From NCBI RefSeq assembly GCF_008329715.1, contig NZ_VTSR01000020.1, positions 1 through 64,000 on the forward strand: a DNA stretch of 64,000 nt, written 5' to 3'. The notes under the pieces were generated by a model. The model made no database searches. It was not told the DNA's origin and saw only the letters and a program-made list of their open reading frames with translations. Shown one piece after another: positions 58,001 to 64,000 of the stretch (positions are counted from its first letter, which is position 1; each line of letters opens with the position of its first letter). This stretch comes from Gimesia chilikensis. GTDB taxonomy: Bacteria; Planctomycetota; Planctomycetia; Planctomycetales; Planctomycetaceae. The position numbers and the translations under genes were made by a program.

Positions 58001-61000
58001 AACACATCGGTCGTATCCGGATCGCTGGCGTTCGTCAACAGGTCCAGGCTGAAGCTCAGGTCGTCCTCTGTCGCAGTTGTCGTGACGGCGGCACTCACTG
58101 CAGGAGCGTCATTCACACCGGTAATTGTAATCGTGGCAGTCTGAGCAACTGAGCCCCCTTCACCATCGATTACGTTGTAACTATAAGTAATGACGGCAGA
58201 TTCACCAACGGCCAGATAGTTGTAGGCACTCGGATCAATGTCCAGAGAGTTACCGTTAACCGTGATGCCGCTGTCATCGCCGCTGTCCAGTGTAAGACCA
58301 CTGACATTCAACACATCGGTTGTATCTGGATCACTGGCATTCGTCAGCAGGTCCAGGCTAAAGGTACCGTCGTCTTCCGTTGCGGTCGTTGAGACGGCTG
58401 CACTGACTACAGGAGCATCGTTCACACCCGTAATTGTAATCGTGGCAGTCTGAGGAACCGTGCCCCCTTCGCCATCTATAATGTTATACGAGTAGACAAT
58501 CACGGCAGATTCACCGACGGCCAGGTAGTTGTAGGCACTCGGATCAATGTCCAGTGAATTCCCGTTAACCGTGATGCCGCTGTCATCGCCGCTGTCCAGT
58601 GACAGACCACTGACATTCAACACATCAGTGGTATCCGGATCGCTGGCGTTCGTCAGCAGGTTCAGGCTGAAAGTGCTATCGTCTTCTGTGGCAGTTGTCG
58701 TGACGGCAGCACTCACTGCAGGGGCGTCATTCACACCCGTAATCGTAATTGTGGCGGTCTGAACAACGGAGCCCCCTTCACCATCGATTACGTTATAGGT
58801 ATAAGTAATCACGGCAGATTCACCGACGGCCAGGTAGTTGTAGGCACTCGGATCAATGTCCAATGAGTTACCGTTAACTGTGATTCCGCTGTCGTCGCCG
58901 CTGTCCAGTACCAGATTACTCACGTTGAGTACATCGGTCGTGTCGACATCGCTGGCATTCGTCAGCAGGTCCAGGCTGAAGCTGACATCATCTTCCGTTG
59001 CGGTCGTTGTGACCGCAGCACTGACAGTCGGTTCATCATTCACACCGGTTACGGTGACGGTCACAGTTCCCGTATTACTGACCGCATTGTTATCATCCTT
59101 GGCTGTAAAGTTGAAGGTCACCTGGCGGGTTTCACCGGCGGCCAGATCCTGAAAATCGCTACCGGGATCAAATGTAAGAGTCCCATTACCAGTCGAGTAA
59201 GCGGTCCCTTCGCTGGGCTGTAAGGTAATCTGATAGGTCAGTGTCGCGCCGAGGTCGATGTCGGTACCCAACACACCCGTCGTAACCGCCGATCCATCTT
59301 CATCTGCGTCCAGGCTGTCGTTGGAAACAACTGGGGCATCATTCAGCCCCAGAACGTCCATCGTTACGGTTGCGATGCTGGTTCCACCGTTGCCATCATC
59401 AATCGTATAATCAAAGCTATCGAAGTAGTGATCACCTTGGATCAGATAATCGAACGCCCCATTCGGATCATAGTCGAAAGTACCATTGGCATTCACTGTC
59501 AGCAGAGCCCCGGAACCCAGAGTGATCTGACTTCCCACACTCGCAGAGACGCCATTCACTTCGCTGACAGTGAAGCTGTCAGTCGAATCGGGATCGCTGT
59601 CGACACCATTGCCATTATCGGCGAACAGATCACCGCTGGCCGGAGTATCTTGATTTGTCGCAAACTCATCATTTTCTGCGATCGGAGCGTCGTTAATGCC
59701 ATGAATCCTGATGGTGTAGGTGCCTCCATCCGTACCACCGTTGCCATCGGAGATTTTATACGTAAATGCTTCGTCGTAAGATTCACCAACGGCTAGAAAG
59801 TCATAGCTATCGTTCGGGTCAAATGTGAAACTGCCGTCTGCATTCGCAGTCAGCAATCCTCCGAGTCCGATGGAAATAGTAGCCCCCACATTCCCGACAG
59901 AGCCATTGATTTCTGTTATCAGCAGGGAATCGTCTTCCGCATCAGTGGCAAATTCAAAAATCGCCCCGGCGGGAGTGCTTACAGGATTATCTTCATCTGC
60001 GCCTACCGTCAGAATTGTATTGGGATTGGCGACAGGGTCATCATTCACACCGGTAATGGTGATCGTCACGGTCGCGGTATCGGTGCCGCCGTTTCCATCG
60101 CTGAGGGTATAGGTAAAGGTTTCGGTCGCGTTCTCACCTAGAGCCAGATAGTCAAACACCCCATTGGGCTGATAAGCAATCCCCCCACCGCTGAACAGTG
60201 TCAACGATGCACCGGAAGCCAGCACAACCTCATTACCCACATTGGCTGCGCTACCATTGACGGCCGTTACCTCAATACTGTCGCTCGTATCAGGATCGTA
60301 GTCCGCACCATTGCCATTATCGCTGATCACACTGTGAAAATTAAAATGCAGTGTTTCGTTTTGAGTAATCGTAAAGTCATCATCCTGAGCAACGGGTGCA
60401 TCGTTCGCGCCATGAATGGTAATGGTCACCGATGCCGTATCTGTGCCCCCGTTACCATCGCTGATCTTGTAGGTAAAGGTTTCGGTCGCAGTCTCACCGA
60501 CAGCCAGATAGTTATAGAATCCGTCTGGATTAAACGAAAAACTACCATCTGACTCGAGAGTCAGTTTTCCACCTGCGCCGATCGTAATCTCATTTCCGAC
60601 ATCCACAGAGGAACCGTTTACTTCCACTACGGTCAGCGTGTCATTCTCGACATCGGTGTCGTTCGCAATGACCGCCGCCGGTCCGATTGCATTGAATACA
60701 TCATCTTCGTTATTGGTGGTATACTCATCGTTTACGGCCACCGGAGGGTCGTTCACAGCGTTGACTGTGACAGTAAAGGTATTCGACAGCACGGCATTCC
60801 CGGCGACGTCGATGGCCTGAATGACAATATCCGCTGACCCACTCACATCCTGCCGGGAAGTCAAAATGAGTTCGTCTGTGGCGAAATCAAAATTGACAAT
60901 GGCATTCGTAATGGAATCAACACGGTAGCTGAGCGAGGTTCCCCCGTTCTGATTAAAGAAATCAGTGAAGGGGCCCAGGTTGAAGCTGCCGAAATCTTCG

Positions 61001-62094
61001 TTGAGTGTCTGGTTCCCGATGGGAGTCGCTGTGGTAGGCGCAATCGTATCCAGTTCAAAATTGACATCGAAGGCACCAGCCGGGCTGACATTGTCATGTT
61101 CGTCCATGGTCCAGAAGTGCAGCGTGTGTGTGCCGCCTTCCAGGGAAGCACCACCATTCAGGTTGGTTTCCAGCCAGCTGCGTGACAGTGTGAAAGTACC
61201 ACCGTTGGCGCCGCTAGAGAGCAGACCAAAGATATTTACATAGCTGCCCCCATCCAGGGCGACTTTAAATTTAGTAATCAGACTCTCGTCAGAAACAGTA
61301 CCGACAATCGTCAGTTCGTTAGTGATGCCATCTGAATCGGAAGCCCCGGAATCTACTTCCAAACCGGCTACCACAGCCGGCGCATCCTGGTCCCCAATCA
61401 GTTCCAGTTGCACCGTGGGCACGTTGCGATTGTTGTTCATCATCTGCAGGTCGTAGTTGTCGATGTCACCATCTTTGTCACTATCCTGCTCTTCCGAGTA
61501 ATAGTTCTGAGTAGGATCCAGGCCCATCGACGTAATCATCTGCGAGGTGAAATGATTGAATCCGAACAGATGCTGGTAAGAGGCAGCCAGAGCCTGCTGA
61601 TACTCAGTATCACTGACAGAGCCACTGCCGTCCGAGTCACCCGGCATAAAGATGTCGATGGTGAAATTGCCTGTGGCTGCCGTCTGGCCCTGGACGAAGA
61701 TCGCGTAATCACCAGGCGCCAGTGTGGCCAGGACCAGTGAGCTGGACGTGCCAGCATGATCGTGTTCAGCCAGTTGCAGCGGAACCACAGCATTGGTGTT
61801 CGCATCCAGAATCTGGACCGCAGCCGGATTAAATGCAGAGCCGGGAGAGGCATGAACCTCAAATCCCAAAGTCGGCGAGCTGCCGGCACCAACCGTCAGC
61901 AGCAGTTCCGTCGAATCATTTGGCTGGTTGACAGAACTCTCCAGCGACGCCAGGATGTTGCTCGCCAGCAGGGTCCGGTCTTCCAGACGCTCTACGTGGC
62001 TGGCATATCCAATCGGACGAGACATCCGAAAAGGTAAACGACGCTTGAATTTGCGAGTAGAGTTGCGGCCAAATAATCTCTTGAGGCTCTTCAT
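49078..62094 (-). CDS. Giant cadherin-like repeat protein with dockerin and metzincin site
   Basis: About 4338 aa from the ATG at 62094; an in-frame TTG at 62130 would add 12. A basic N-terminus with LEDRTLLA at about 37-44 (LEPR-XLL-like planctomycete sorting motif). A dockerin-like Ca loop at about 155-225 (DSDGSGSVSD, DSDKDGDIDNYD). About two dozen cadherin-like/tandem-95 modules of 95-105 aa (about 445-2890), each ending near G-V-N-D-A-P and rich in Asp for Ca binding. Cohesin-like and pre-peptidase C-terminal-like domains (about 2900-3900). A dockerin (from about 3913; DVNDDDVIDFKDL, DADKSGDVNFKDL). A zinc-protease site HEIGHVAGFTD (about 4105-4115) with a Met-turn-like DVMN (Met near 4160). 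Probably a surface adhesin or matrix protein. No frameshift was seen over 13 kb. Confidence 0.93.
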   Translation of the reverse strand: MKSLKRLFGRNSTRKFKRRLPFRMSRPIGYASHVERLEDRTLLASNILASLESSVNQPNDSTELLLTVGAGSSPTLGFEVHASPGSAFNPAAVQILDANTNAVVPLQLAEHDHAGTSSSLVLATLAPGDYAIFVQGQTAATGNFTIDIFMPGDSDGSGSVSDTEYQQALAASYQHLFGFNHFTSQMITSMGLDPTQNYYSEEQDSDKDGDIDNYDLQMMNNNRNVPTVQLELIGDQDAPAVVAGLEVDSGASDSDGITNELTIVGTVSDESLITKFKVALDGGSYVNIFGLLSSGANGGTFTLSRSWLETNLNGGASLEGGTHTLHFWTMDEHDNVSPAGAFDVNFELDTIAPTTATPIGNQTLNEDFGSFNLGPFTDFFNQNGGTSLSYRVDSITNAIVNFDFATDELILTSRQDVSGSADIVIQAIDVAGNAVLSNTFTVTVNAVNDPPVAVNDEYTTNNEDDVFNAIGPAAVIANDTDVENDTLTVVEVNGSSVDVGNEITIGAGGKLTLESDGSFSFNPDGFYNYLAVGETATETFTYKISDGNGGTDTASVTITIHGANDAPVAQDDDFTITQNETLHFNFHSVISDNGNGADYDPDTSDSIEVTAVNGSAANVGNEVVLASGASLTLFSGGGIAYQPNGVFDYLALGENATETFTYTLSDGNGGTDTATVTITITGVNDDPVANPNTILTVGADEDNPVSTPAGAIFEFATDAEDDSLLITEINGSVGNVGATISIGLGGLLTANADGSFTFDPNDSYDFLAVGESYDEAFTYKISDGNGGTDGGTYTIRIHGINDAPIAENDEFATNQDTPASGDLFADNGNGVDSDPDSTDSFTVSEVNGVSASVGSQITLGSGALLTVNANGTFDYDPNGAFDYLIQGDHYFDSFDYTIDDGNGGTSIATVTMDVLGLNDAPVVSNDSLDADEDGSAVTTGVLGTDIDLGATLTYQITLQPSEGTAYSTGNGTLTFDPGSDFQDLAAGETRQVTFNFTAKDDNNAVSNTGTVTVTVTGVNDEPTVSAAVTTTATEDDVSFSLDLLTNASDVDTTDVLNVSNLVLDSGDDSGITVNGNSLDIDPSAYNYLAVGESAVITYTYNVIDGEGGSVVQTATITITGVNDAPAVSAAVTTTATEDDSTFSLNLLTNASDPDTTDVLNVSGLSLDSGDDSGITVNGNSLDIDPSAYNYLAVGESAVIVYSYNIIDGEGGTVPQTATITITGVNDAPVVSAAVSTTATEDDGTFSLDLLTNASDPDTTDVLNVSGLTLDSGDDSGITVNGNSLDIDPSAYNYLAVGESAVITYSYNVIDGEGGSVAQTATITITGVNDAPAVSAAVTTTATEDDLSFSLDLLTNASDPDTTDVLNVSGLSLDSGDDSGITINGNSLDIDPSAYNYLAVGESAVITYTYNVIDGEGGTVPQTATITITGVNDAPAVSAAVSTTATEDDGSFSLDLLTNASDPDTTDVLNVSGLTLDSGDASGITVNGNSLDIDPSAYNYLAVGESAVITYSYNVIDGEGGSVAQTATITITGVNDAPVAQDDAVDVNKEQEYNGNVFANNGSGVDSDPDTSDTFDVTEVNGQTAAVNTEITLGSGALLTVNDDGSFTYDPNGQFDGLTGLATATDSFNYTIDDGNGGVDVATVTLTISANQAPIANIDIVATNEDTELTNIDVLANDTDPDGDDNNLTVFGLPSMTSNGGAALTLNMDGTISYDPTVAYNYLSVGETAVDTFTYTVEDERGGFATGTVQVTVTGVNDAPTVSAPVVSASNEDAGGFSVNLLDNASDVDTNDTLTIQNLVQTNAGNAGGITPSGTSLSVDPSFYSYLSVGESEVITYSYEVIDGNGGVVSQTASITIDGRNDAPIVSMGVESIPTEDDGVYALNLLSHASDIDQSDTLLVANLTKTSGDDSGIVVNGNLLQITPNAYNSLAAGETAVIEYSYNVIDGNGGSVAQTATITVLGVNDDPTASILTITSAVTEDDGSYSIDLLQNVSDDDTTDVLSATNIVKFSGNNVGITVNGNSLDIDPSAYGYLAAGEDAVIVYHYDVTDSNGGTVQLIASITISGANDAPVAAPDAFGTNEDTVLNGGNVLDDNGSGADSDIDASNTISVTGISDGGGAGSVGSAFTLVSGAVVTLQSDGTFTYDPNNSFEDLAVDETVTDSFTYTLSDGTATDTATVTITITGVNDPPVAAADEFSTTQDFALTGENLFDDNSNGEDTDVDFSDVLTVIGIGQGVNTGTVGSGFTLASGAVVTVLADGTFDYDPNGAFDYLGATESASDTFTYIISDGNGGTDSATVTVFVYGQNDPPEAVDDAVTTNEDTTLPDGDVFIDNGSGVDSDVDTNDTLTVVGVSEGGNTGSIGSGFTLASGAIVTMQADGKFSYNPNNSFEYLADGESTTDSFTYTISDGTVTDTATVTITIDGVNDDPVAVHDRVTTDEDTTLVGADVFVDNNFGVDSDVDASDILTVIGVSQGMTTGSIGSGFTLASGAIVTMQSNGTFTYNPNGAFEYLAVGETATDSFTYTISDGNGGTDSASVDIQIDGVNDAPVISAPVTSTSTEDDGSVNVDLLTNTTDVDATDTLSVINLLKTNAGNDGGITMTTASSWDIDTSFYGYLAAGESEVITYSYDITDNNGETVSQTLTITINGVNDDPVAQADAFQTDEETTLTGVNVFSDNGSGADADGDASDSFTVTGINQGGSVGSVGGAFMLSSGAAVTIQSTGALEYDPNGAFEYLAVGESATETFTYTITDEEGGTSTATVTVTIQGVNDPVDAVNDDVTTSKDVSLNFDVRLDNGNGPDLDPDTNDNLSVFEITDTTLGTVNATVGNAITLDSGATVTLQADGTLTYNPNGQFASLILPTDTATDTFTYTIRDGNGSSDTATVTMTITGSNEDLVQTAPLDDVYSDGLSTVTIDLDNYFNDPDASDDITYTLLSSGSFAANFWVESVSITDNILEITFTDYASDQERLPTDITLRAESTDGISPTFEPTFQLIPDPQQTMEIRLIATPTLSGGRDFTYFRAEGGLGSQGRGLFHLTNGNADLEYSIYLTDYEIDLDGSQTGTIDDDVKSVRLVDTTNGNAVVYTIYNSVGADDSPILDLTDDSLHGTFAAGEGFNSTILDKLYDGSLAIRVELDGTGGTINKLSGANITVSPEVADVGALPAETTQYVEGASYNIEIWISDQLAQVLAAQTTENSSITSVVLDLLWDDTTAAFGDFADVTGVASAFRLLTQVGGINNATGVIEDFSGITLMPGMADGYYARVGYATFIANAPTADADPVEYTVNITPGEDLVNRGTEIDLSQIDIIGTSVSHFGTSEFLIQTDMTNINIEGKITIDGQEVTLTPQDLGLDSTTVSGRLDVLFDDVDNPSTIQILDSFIEVNPSGLALPDRTAANNDRTTEELADFGLEGVLSNFNGTGNPADLSVAIRDALVQVLTSTQALDGSGNFNISENWNLTNGDLYSMLVVPNFGNFVASDTVESTAGETMSFFDPGAGVPAGLTDWSQAKLTEISTGLYELVIPVSRVLNFNTEAGYPVELKLTGYATARFLVDQETTDQYGDTIGTAHATGLDTSSAATTGTNTYYGGIGNNTSIADPLLDVDMFQVYLEAGDSVIVDIDASQFETGLDSVVRIFDAAGNEVAYSDDDLAPDENFVSFLSNFDSYVTYTNTTGSAGNFFIGISAYNDLDDPVSYDPTDTAGRPTGVDPSDVGSYDLHITVQNGAAPLHGTQAVITDASLEDGTAVDLAVVRDQTQLDAYGQTSSLPTSDTWIDEWSSFWVEIYVETADAQGITAAIADLNYNTDFFTATAIEFGTAFADNGQAIIDDATGVVTGLSGTAQYEKAGHLKKALLARVKFESLEQDDVSIDFEDKFIGPHALGLSLSNVSVSLTDDTETTLLVGDAPETDLWAIAYDVNDDDVIDFKDLTILASVYNQNVLDTDSPYVWALDADKSGDVNFKDLTFFATNYGVSKGGDRDVVYPSNFLQRWYGKTTNISGDSSIDQVMDTALSIWQDALGMDEPLDIQLVITDLGGTQLGEGQITAVDEQGRPVAGIVTLDDDAAGLGWYSDISTTAFGGGELEGGVSYTADINSDAVGHYDLLTVLLHEIGHVAGFTDTYAPFESHVQVGVGGTLSFVGNGFEATLTDDGLHLDDSVHDGDVMNATLDPGVRKLPSILDALILQTAHETAASGDFEILVGVNAPLMANLPLTGSDETVLPEAVQTLAPLVELAQVSFDATGSQSDPAGSNLPVIWNQVWNTLNQLSQGAEPSELDLTLLEGLNEEFVQSLREHGLSIIESGEILGHELSELDPADWQLTGLDQDGDGNFDEVFSDWAGPIL
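57494..59038 (-). repeat. Five 309-bp tandem repeats inside the giant gene
   Basis: Units start at 57494, 57803, 58112, 58421 and 58730, exactly 309 bp (103 codons) apart. Each encodes ATEDD, FSLDLLTNASD, DTTDVLNVS, DSGITVNGNSLDIDPSAYNY, LAVGESAVI, IDGEGG and QTATITITGVNDAP. Similarity is high at DNA level. In protein order the joint reads GSVVQ, GTVPQ, GSVAQ, GTVPQ, GSVAQ, an alternating pattern. Confidence 0.92.
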
Positions 62095-62130
62095 AGTGTT
62101 TTTACTCGTATTGGATTGGATAGTGGTCAA

Positions 62131-62882
62131 AGAATATACAGGTATGGCAGATGAGGATATTTACTGTCGAAATAGACACATACTTTGACGATTAAGCTAA
62201 TTAAACCTAACAGTCAGCCACTTGCTCGAAATACGTTTTTTTCTTTTTGAGTACGCATTTTTAGCTCAAGTTTTCAGCTAATAATGCAATTTATGAAATA
62301 TCTTTGCCTACGCGTGAAGGAATTGCAATTAATAAAAAGGCAATCTGGAATGTTTAGGAGATCTAGTTCAGGTTGTAGGACCTTCGTAAAGATCAGCGCA
62401 AAAATGAGTTTCATGTTCAGTAGGGGGGATAGGATACGCTGATGCCTTAACTCAACAATAAAGTTTCATTTAGGCAACACGCTTGTTAAGAAACCTGAAC
62501 AAAACCCAAAAACAGATCAACCGATTCCGATACGTCACACACAGGGACCTTCAGGCACGGTCTTTCCCCGTAAAATAGGCAATCCAGAGGGGAAATTAAC
62601 GTTTGCAACCGAAAATCAGTATGAAGAGACCTGTTCAGCACTAAATTGATTCGCCAGAGCTGATCCCACATACCGAACTAGAGTGAAGAAGAGTGATTAT
62701 GACTCTCCCGCGGGATTTCTACCTCGACCGAGGCCTGAATCCAGGGAGTCAGGTCATTCGGTCTTACAAATACATTGTTTGAGCTGAATCGGTTCGTCCT
62801 GACATCCTGCAGCTGGATTCAGGGAAAAAATCAACGACAGGTCTGCAGATAAACAATCTGGTGATCGCACGAGTTGGAAAAC
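62131..62882. other. Long intergenic region between divergent surface-protein genes
   Basis: 752 bp between the giant gene (minus) and the porin gene (plus), very AT-rich at 62220-62340. It must hold both promoters. A 61-codon minus-strand frame (62486-62671) has no coding look. No repeat or clear hairpin was recognised. Confidence 0.5.
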
Positions 62883-64000
62883 ATGCGAATGAATAAATTT
62901 TCACAATGGATTGTGGTTGCTCTCGCGATCAGTACTCACAGTATCGTTTTCGGTGGTGAAACCTACCCGGAACCTGGCTACCTTGACGAATCGGCTCCGG
63001 CCACGGAAGAGAGTCTGTACCAACCGATCTCGCTAAATGTAGCAGAGGAAGCAGTTTGCGCTCCTGATACCATGGCCGCTCAGGACTGTGTGAATCAGAT
63101 CTGCCTGCCCGAATGCCAGTGCTGCAATTTCCTTGAGCAGTTTCTGATGCGTCATTCGCCGATCTACCCTTCGATGAACTCACAGCGGGTTCGCGTCGGC
63201 GGCTGGTTGGACCAGGGTTTTACAGGCAACTTCCAGAAACCTTCGAACAACTTCAACCTGCCTGTCACCTTCAACGACCGCTCCAACGAATACCAGATGA
63301 ATCAGCTGTACCTGTTCGTCGAGCGTCCCGTTGACTTCGGCGGCGACGAGTTCGACTGGGGTTTCCGGGGAGACCTGCTCTACGGTACCGACTACTTCTA
63401 TACAACGGCCCTCGGTCTGGAAACCCGCTCTGATGGAGCCCCTCACTGGAACAGCTCTGACGGACCTCGGAGCAGCGGCGGATATAATTATGCCATGTAC
63501 GGTCTGGCGATGCCTCAGTTGTACGCTGAATTCTATCTGCCCTTCCTGTCTGGCGTCAGCTTCAAAGCCGGTCACTTTTATACACCCATCGGTTATGAAA
63601 GCGTGATGGCTCCGAAGAACTTCTTCTACTCGCACTCTTACAGCATGCAGTATGGTGAACCCTTCACTCATACCGGTGTCCTGGGCACAGTCCAGATCAA
63701 TGAACAACTGCAGGTACTGGCTGGTGTCGCTCGGGGCTGGGATGCCTGGGAAGATCCGAATGACGATGCGGAACTGCTGGCAGGAATTGGCTGGAATAGC
63801 GCTAATGAAGACACCAGCATCAACCTGACCCTGACTTCAGGCGATCAGGACAACGGAATCAGCAATACCGCCAACCGGACCCTGATCAGTTTTGTACTGT
63901 CTCACGACTTCACCGACTGCCTGACCTACGTCTTTCAGAGTGATTTCGGTATTCAGGACAACGGAACCATCAATAACCAGTTTCAGGCTGTTCCTGCAAA
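62883..64000 (+). CDS. Outer-membrane beta-barrel porin (BBP2-like), partial
   Basis: The frame runs open from the ATG at 62883 (or 62889) past the window end, so at least 372 residues. GGAAAAC lies just before the start. Signal peptide about 1-24 (WIVVALAISTHSIVFGG). A Cys-rich stretch (CVNQICLPECQCC, about 61-75) is followed by barrel-like alternating strands: VRVGGWLDQGFTGN, YQMNQLYLFVERPVD, WGFRGDLLYGTDYFY, AEFYLPFLSGVSFKAGHFYTP. The layout fits the putative beta-barrel porin-2 (OmpL-like, DUF1597) family common in planctomycetes: passive uptake across the outer membrane. The end is missing. Confidence 0.88.
   Translation, partial: MRMNKFSQWIVVALAISTHSIVFGGETYPEPGYLDESAPATEESLYQPISLNVAEEAVCAPDTMAAQDCVNQICLPECQCCNFLEQFLMRHSPIYPSMNSQRVRVGGWLDQGFTGNFQKPSNNFNLPVTFNDRSNEYQMNQLYLFVERPVDFGGDEFDWGFRGDLLYGTDYFYTTALGLETRSDGAPHWNSSDGPRSSGGYNYAMYGLAMPQLYAEFYLPFLSGVSFKAGHFYTPIGYESVMAPKNFFYSHSYSMQYGEPFTHTGVLGTVQINEQLQVLAGVARGWDAWEDPNDDAELLAGIGWNSANEDTSINLTLTSGDQDNGISNTANRTLISFVLSHDFTDCLTYVFQSDFGIQDNGTINNQFQAVPA

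Noticed and set aside
57494-59038. Regular 309-bp spacing considered as a CRISPR-like or satellite array
   Set aside because: The period is a multiple of three, the reading frame is unbroken and each unit is a cadherin-like module.

Overview
This window is chromosomal DNA from a planctomycete, probably of the Gimesia/Rubinisphaera type; that genus-level guess is inference. Phylum markers include a DUF1501 plus PSD1 (DUF1549/DUF1553) secreted pair, a DUF1559 prepilin-like protein followed by its small lipoprotein, a PVC-type heme-binding CxxCH protein with HEAT repeats, a YTV-repeat Cys-rich wall protein, a giant Ca-binding repeat protein with an N-terminal LEDRTLLA sorting motif, FHA/GAF/PP2C and Ser/Thr-kinase signalling genes, and a formylmethanofuran:H4MPT formyltransferase. 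No rRNA, tRNA, CRISPR array or transposase gene was seen.

Layout. 1-4.6 kb: a secreted protein, a TPR lipoprotein and the DUF1559/lipoprotein pair, separated by intergenic copies of a composite repeat (a GTAGGGGCGGCC hairpin plus a TTTCGTG triplet ladder). 4.6-16.7 kb, all minus strand: DUF1501 and PSD1 cytochrome, aldehyde dehydrogenase, a basic membrane protein, the PVC heme protein and a degenerate SGNH protein. 16.9-24.5 kb: signalling and repair genes (Ser/Thr kinase, YbjN-like protein, DinG-like helicase, FHA-GAF-PP2C phosphatase, a second kinase). 24.7-31 kb: aminotransferase, Nudix hydrolase, SMP-30/esterase fusion, an acidic-tailed membrane protein, family-5 uracil-DNA glycosylase and PurU.

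31.1-37.4 kb is the most unusual region. Nine tandem paralogs encode about 110-residue Flp/type IVb-pilin-like proteins with a nearly invariant N-terminal helix, a variable middle and an invariant DDCDLNTTCD loop. Most genes are followed by their own terminator. Four sites matching the sigma-54 -24/-12 consensus lie upstream of four of the transcription units. A duplicated palindromic box sits about 130 bp upstream of two of those promoters. A decayed tenth copy, with both cysteines lost and an in-frame stop, survives between copies 3 and 4.

37.5-48.7 kb: a small hypothetical ORF and the YTV protein (convergent with the pilin array), a MobA-like nucleotidyltransferase, SurE, a FixL/FixJ-like two-component pair, Ftr, SucA and a DUF3467 protein. 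49-62 kb is one 13-kb minus-strand gene for a roughly 4340-residue secreted protein with about two dozen cadherin-like modules. Five of these are a 309-bp tandem DNA repeat. It also has a dockerin and a metzincin-type HExxHxxGxxD site. The window ends inside a plus-strand beta-barrel porin gene.

How the genes fit together: kinases, phosphatase and FHA domain form a phospho-signalling neighbourhood. The pilins, YTV protein, giant adhesin and porin form a cell-surface neighbourhood. Function calls rest on motif recognition by eye; no database search was run.
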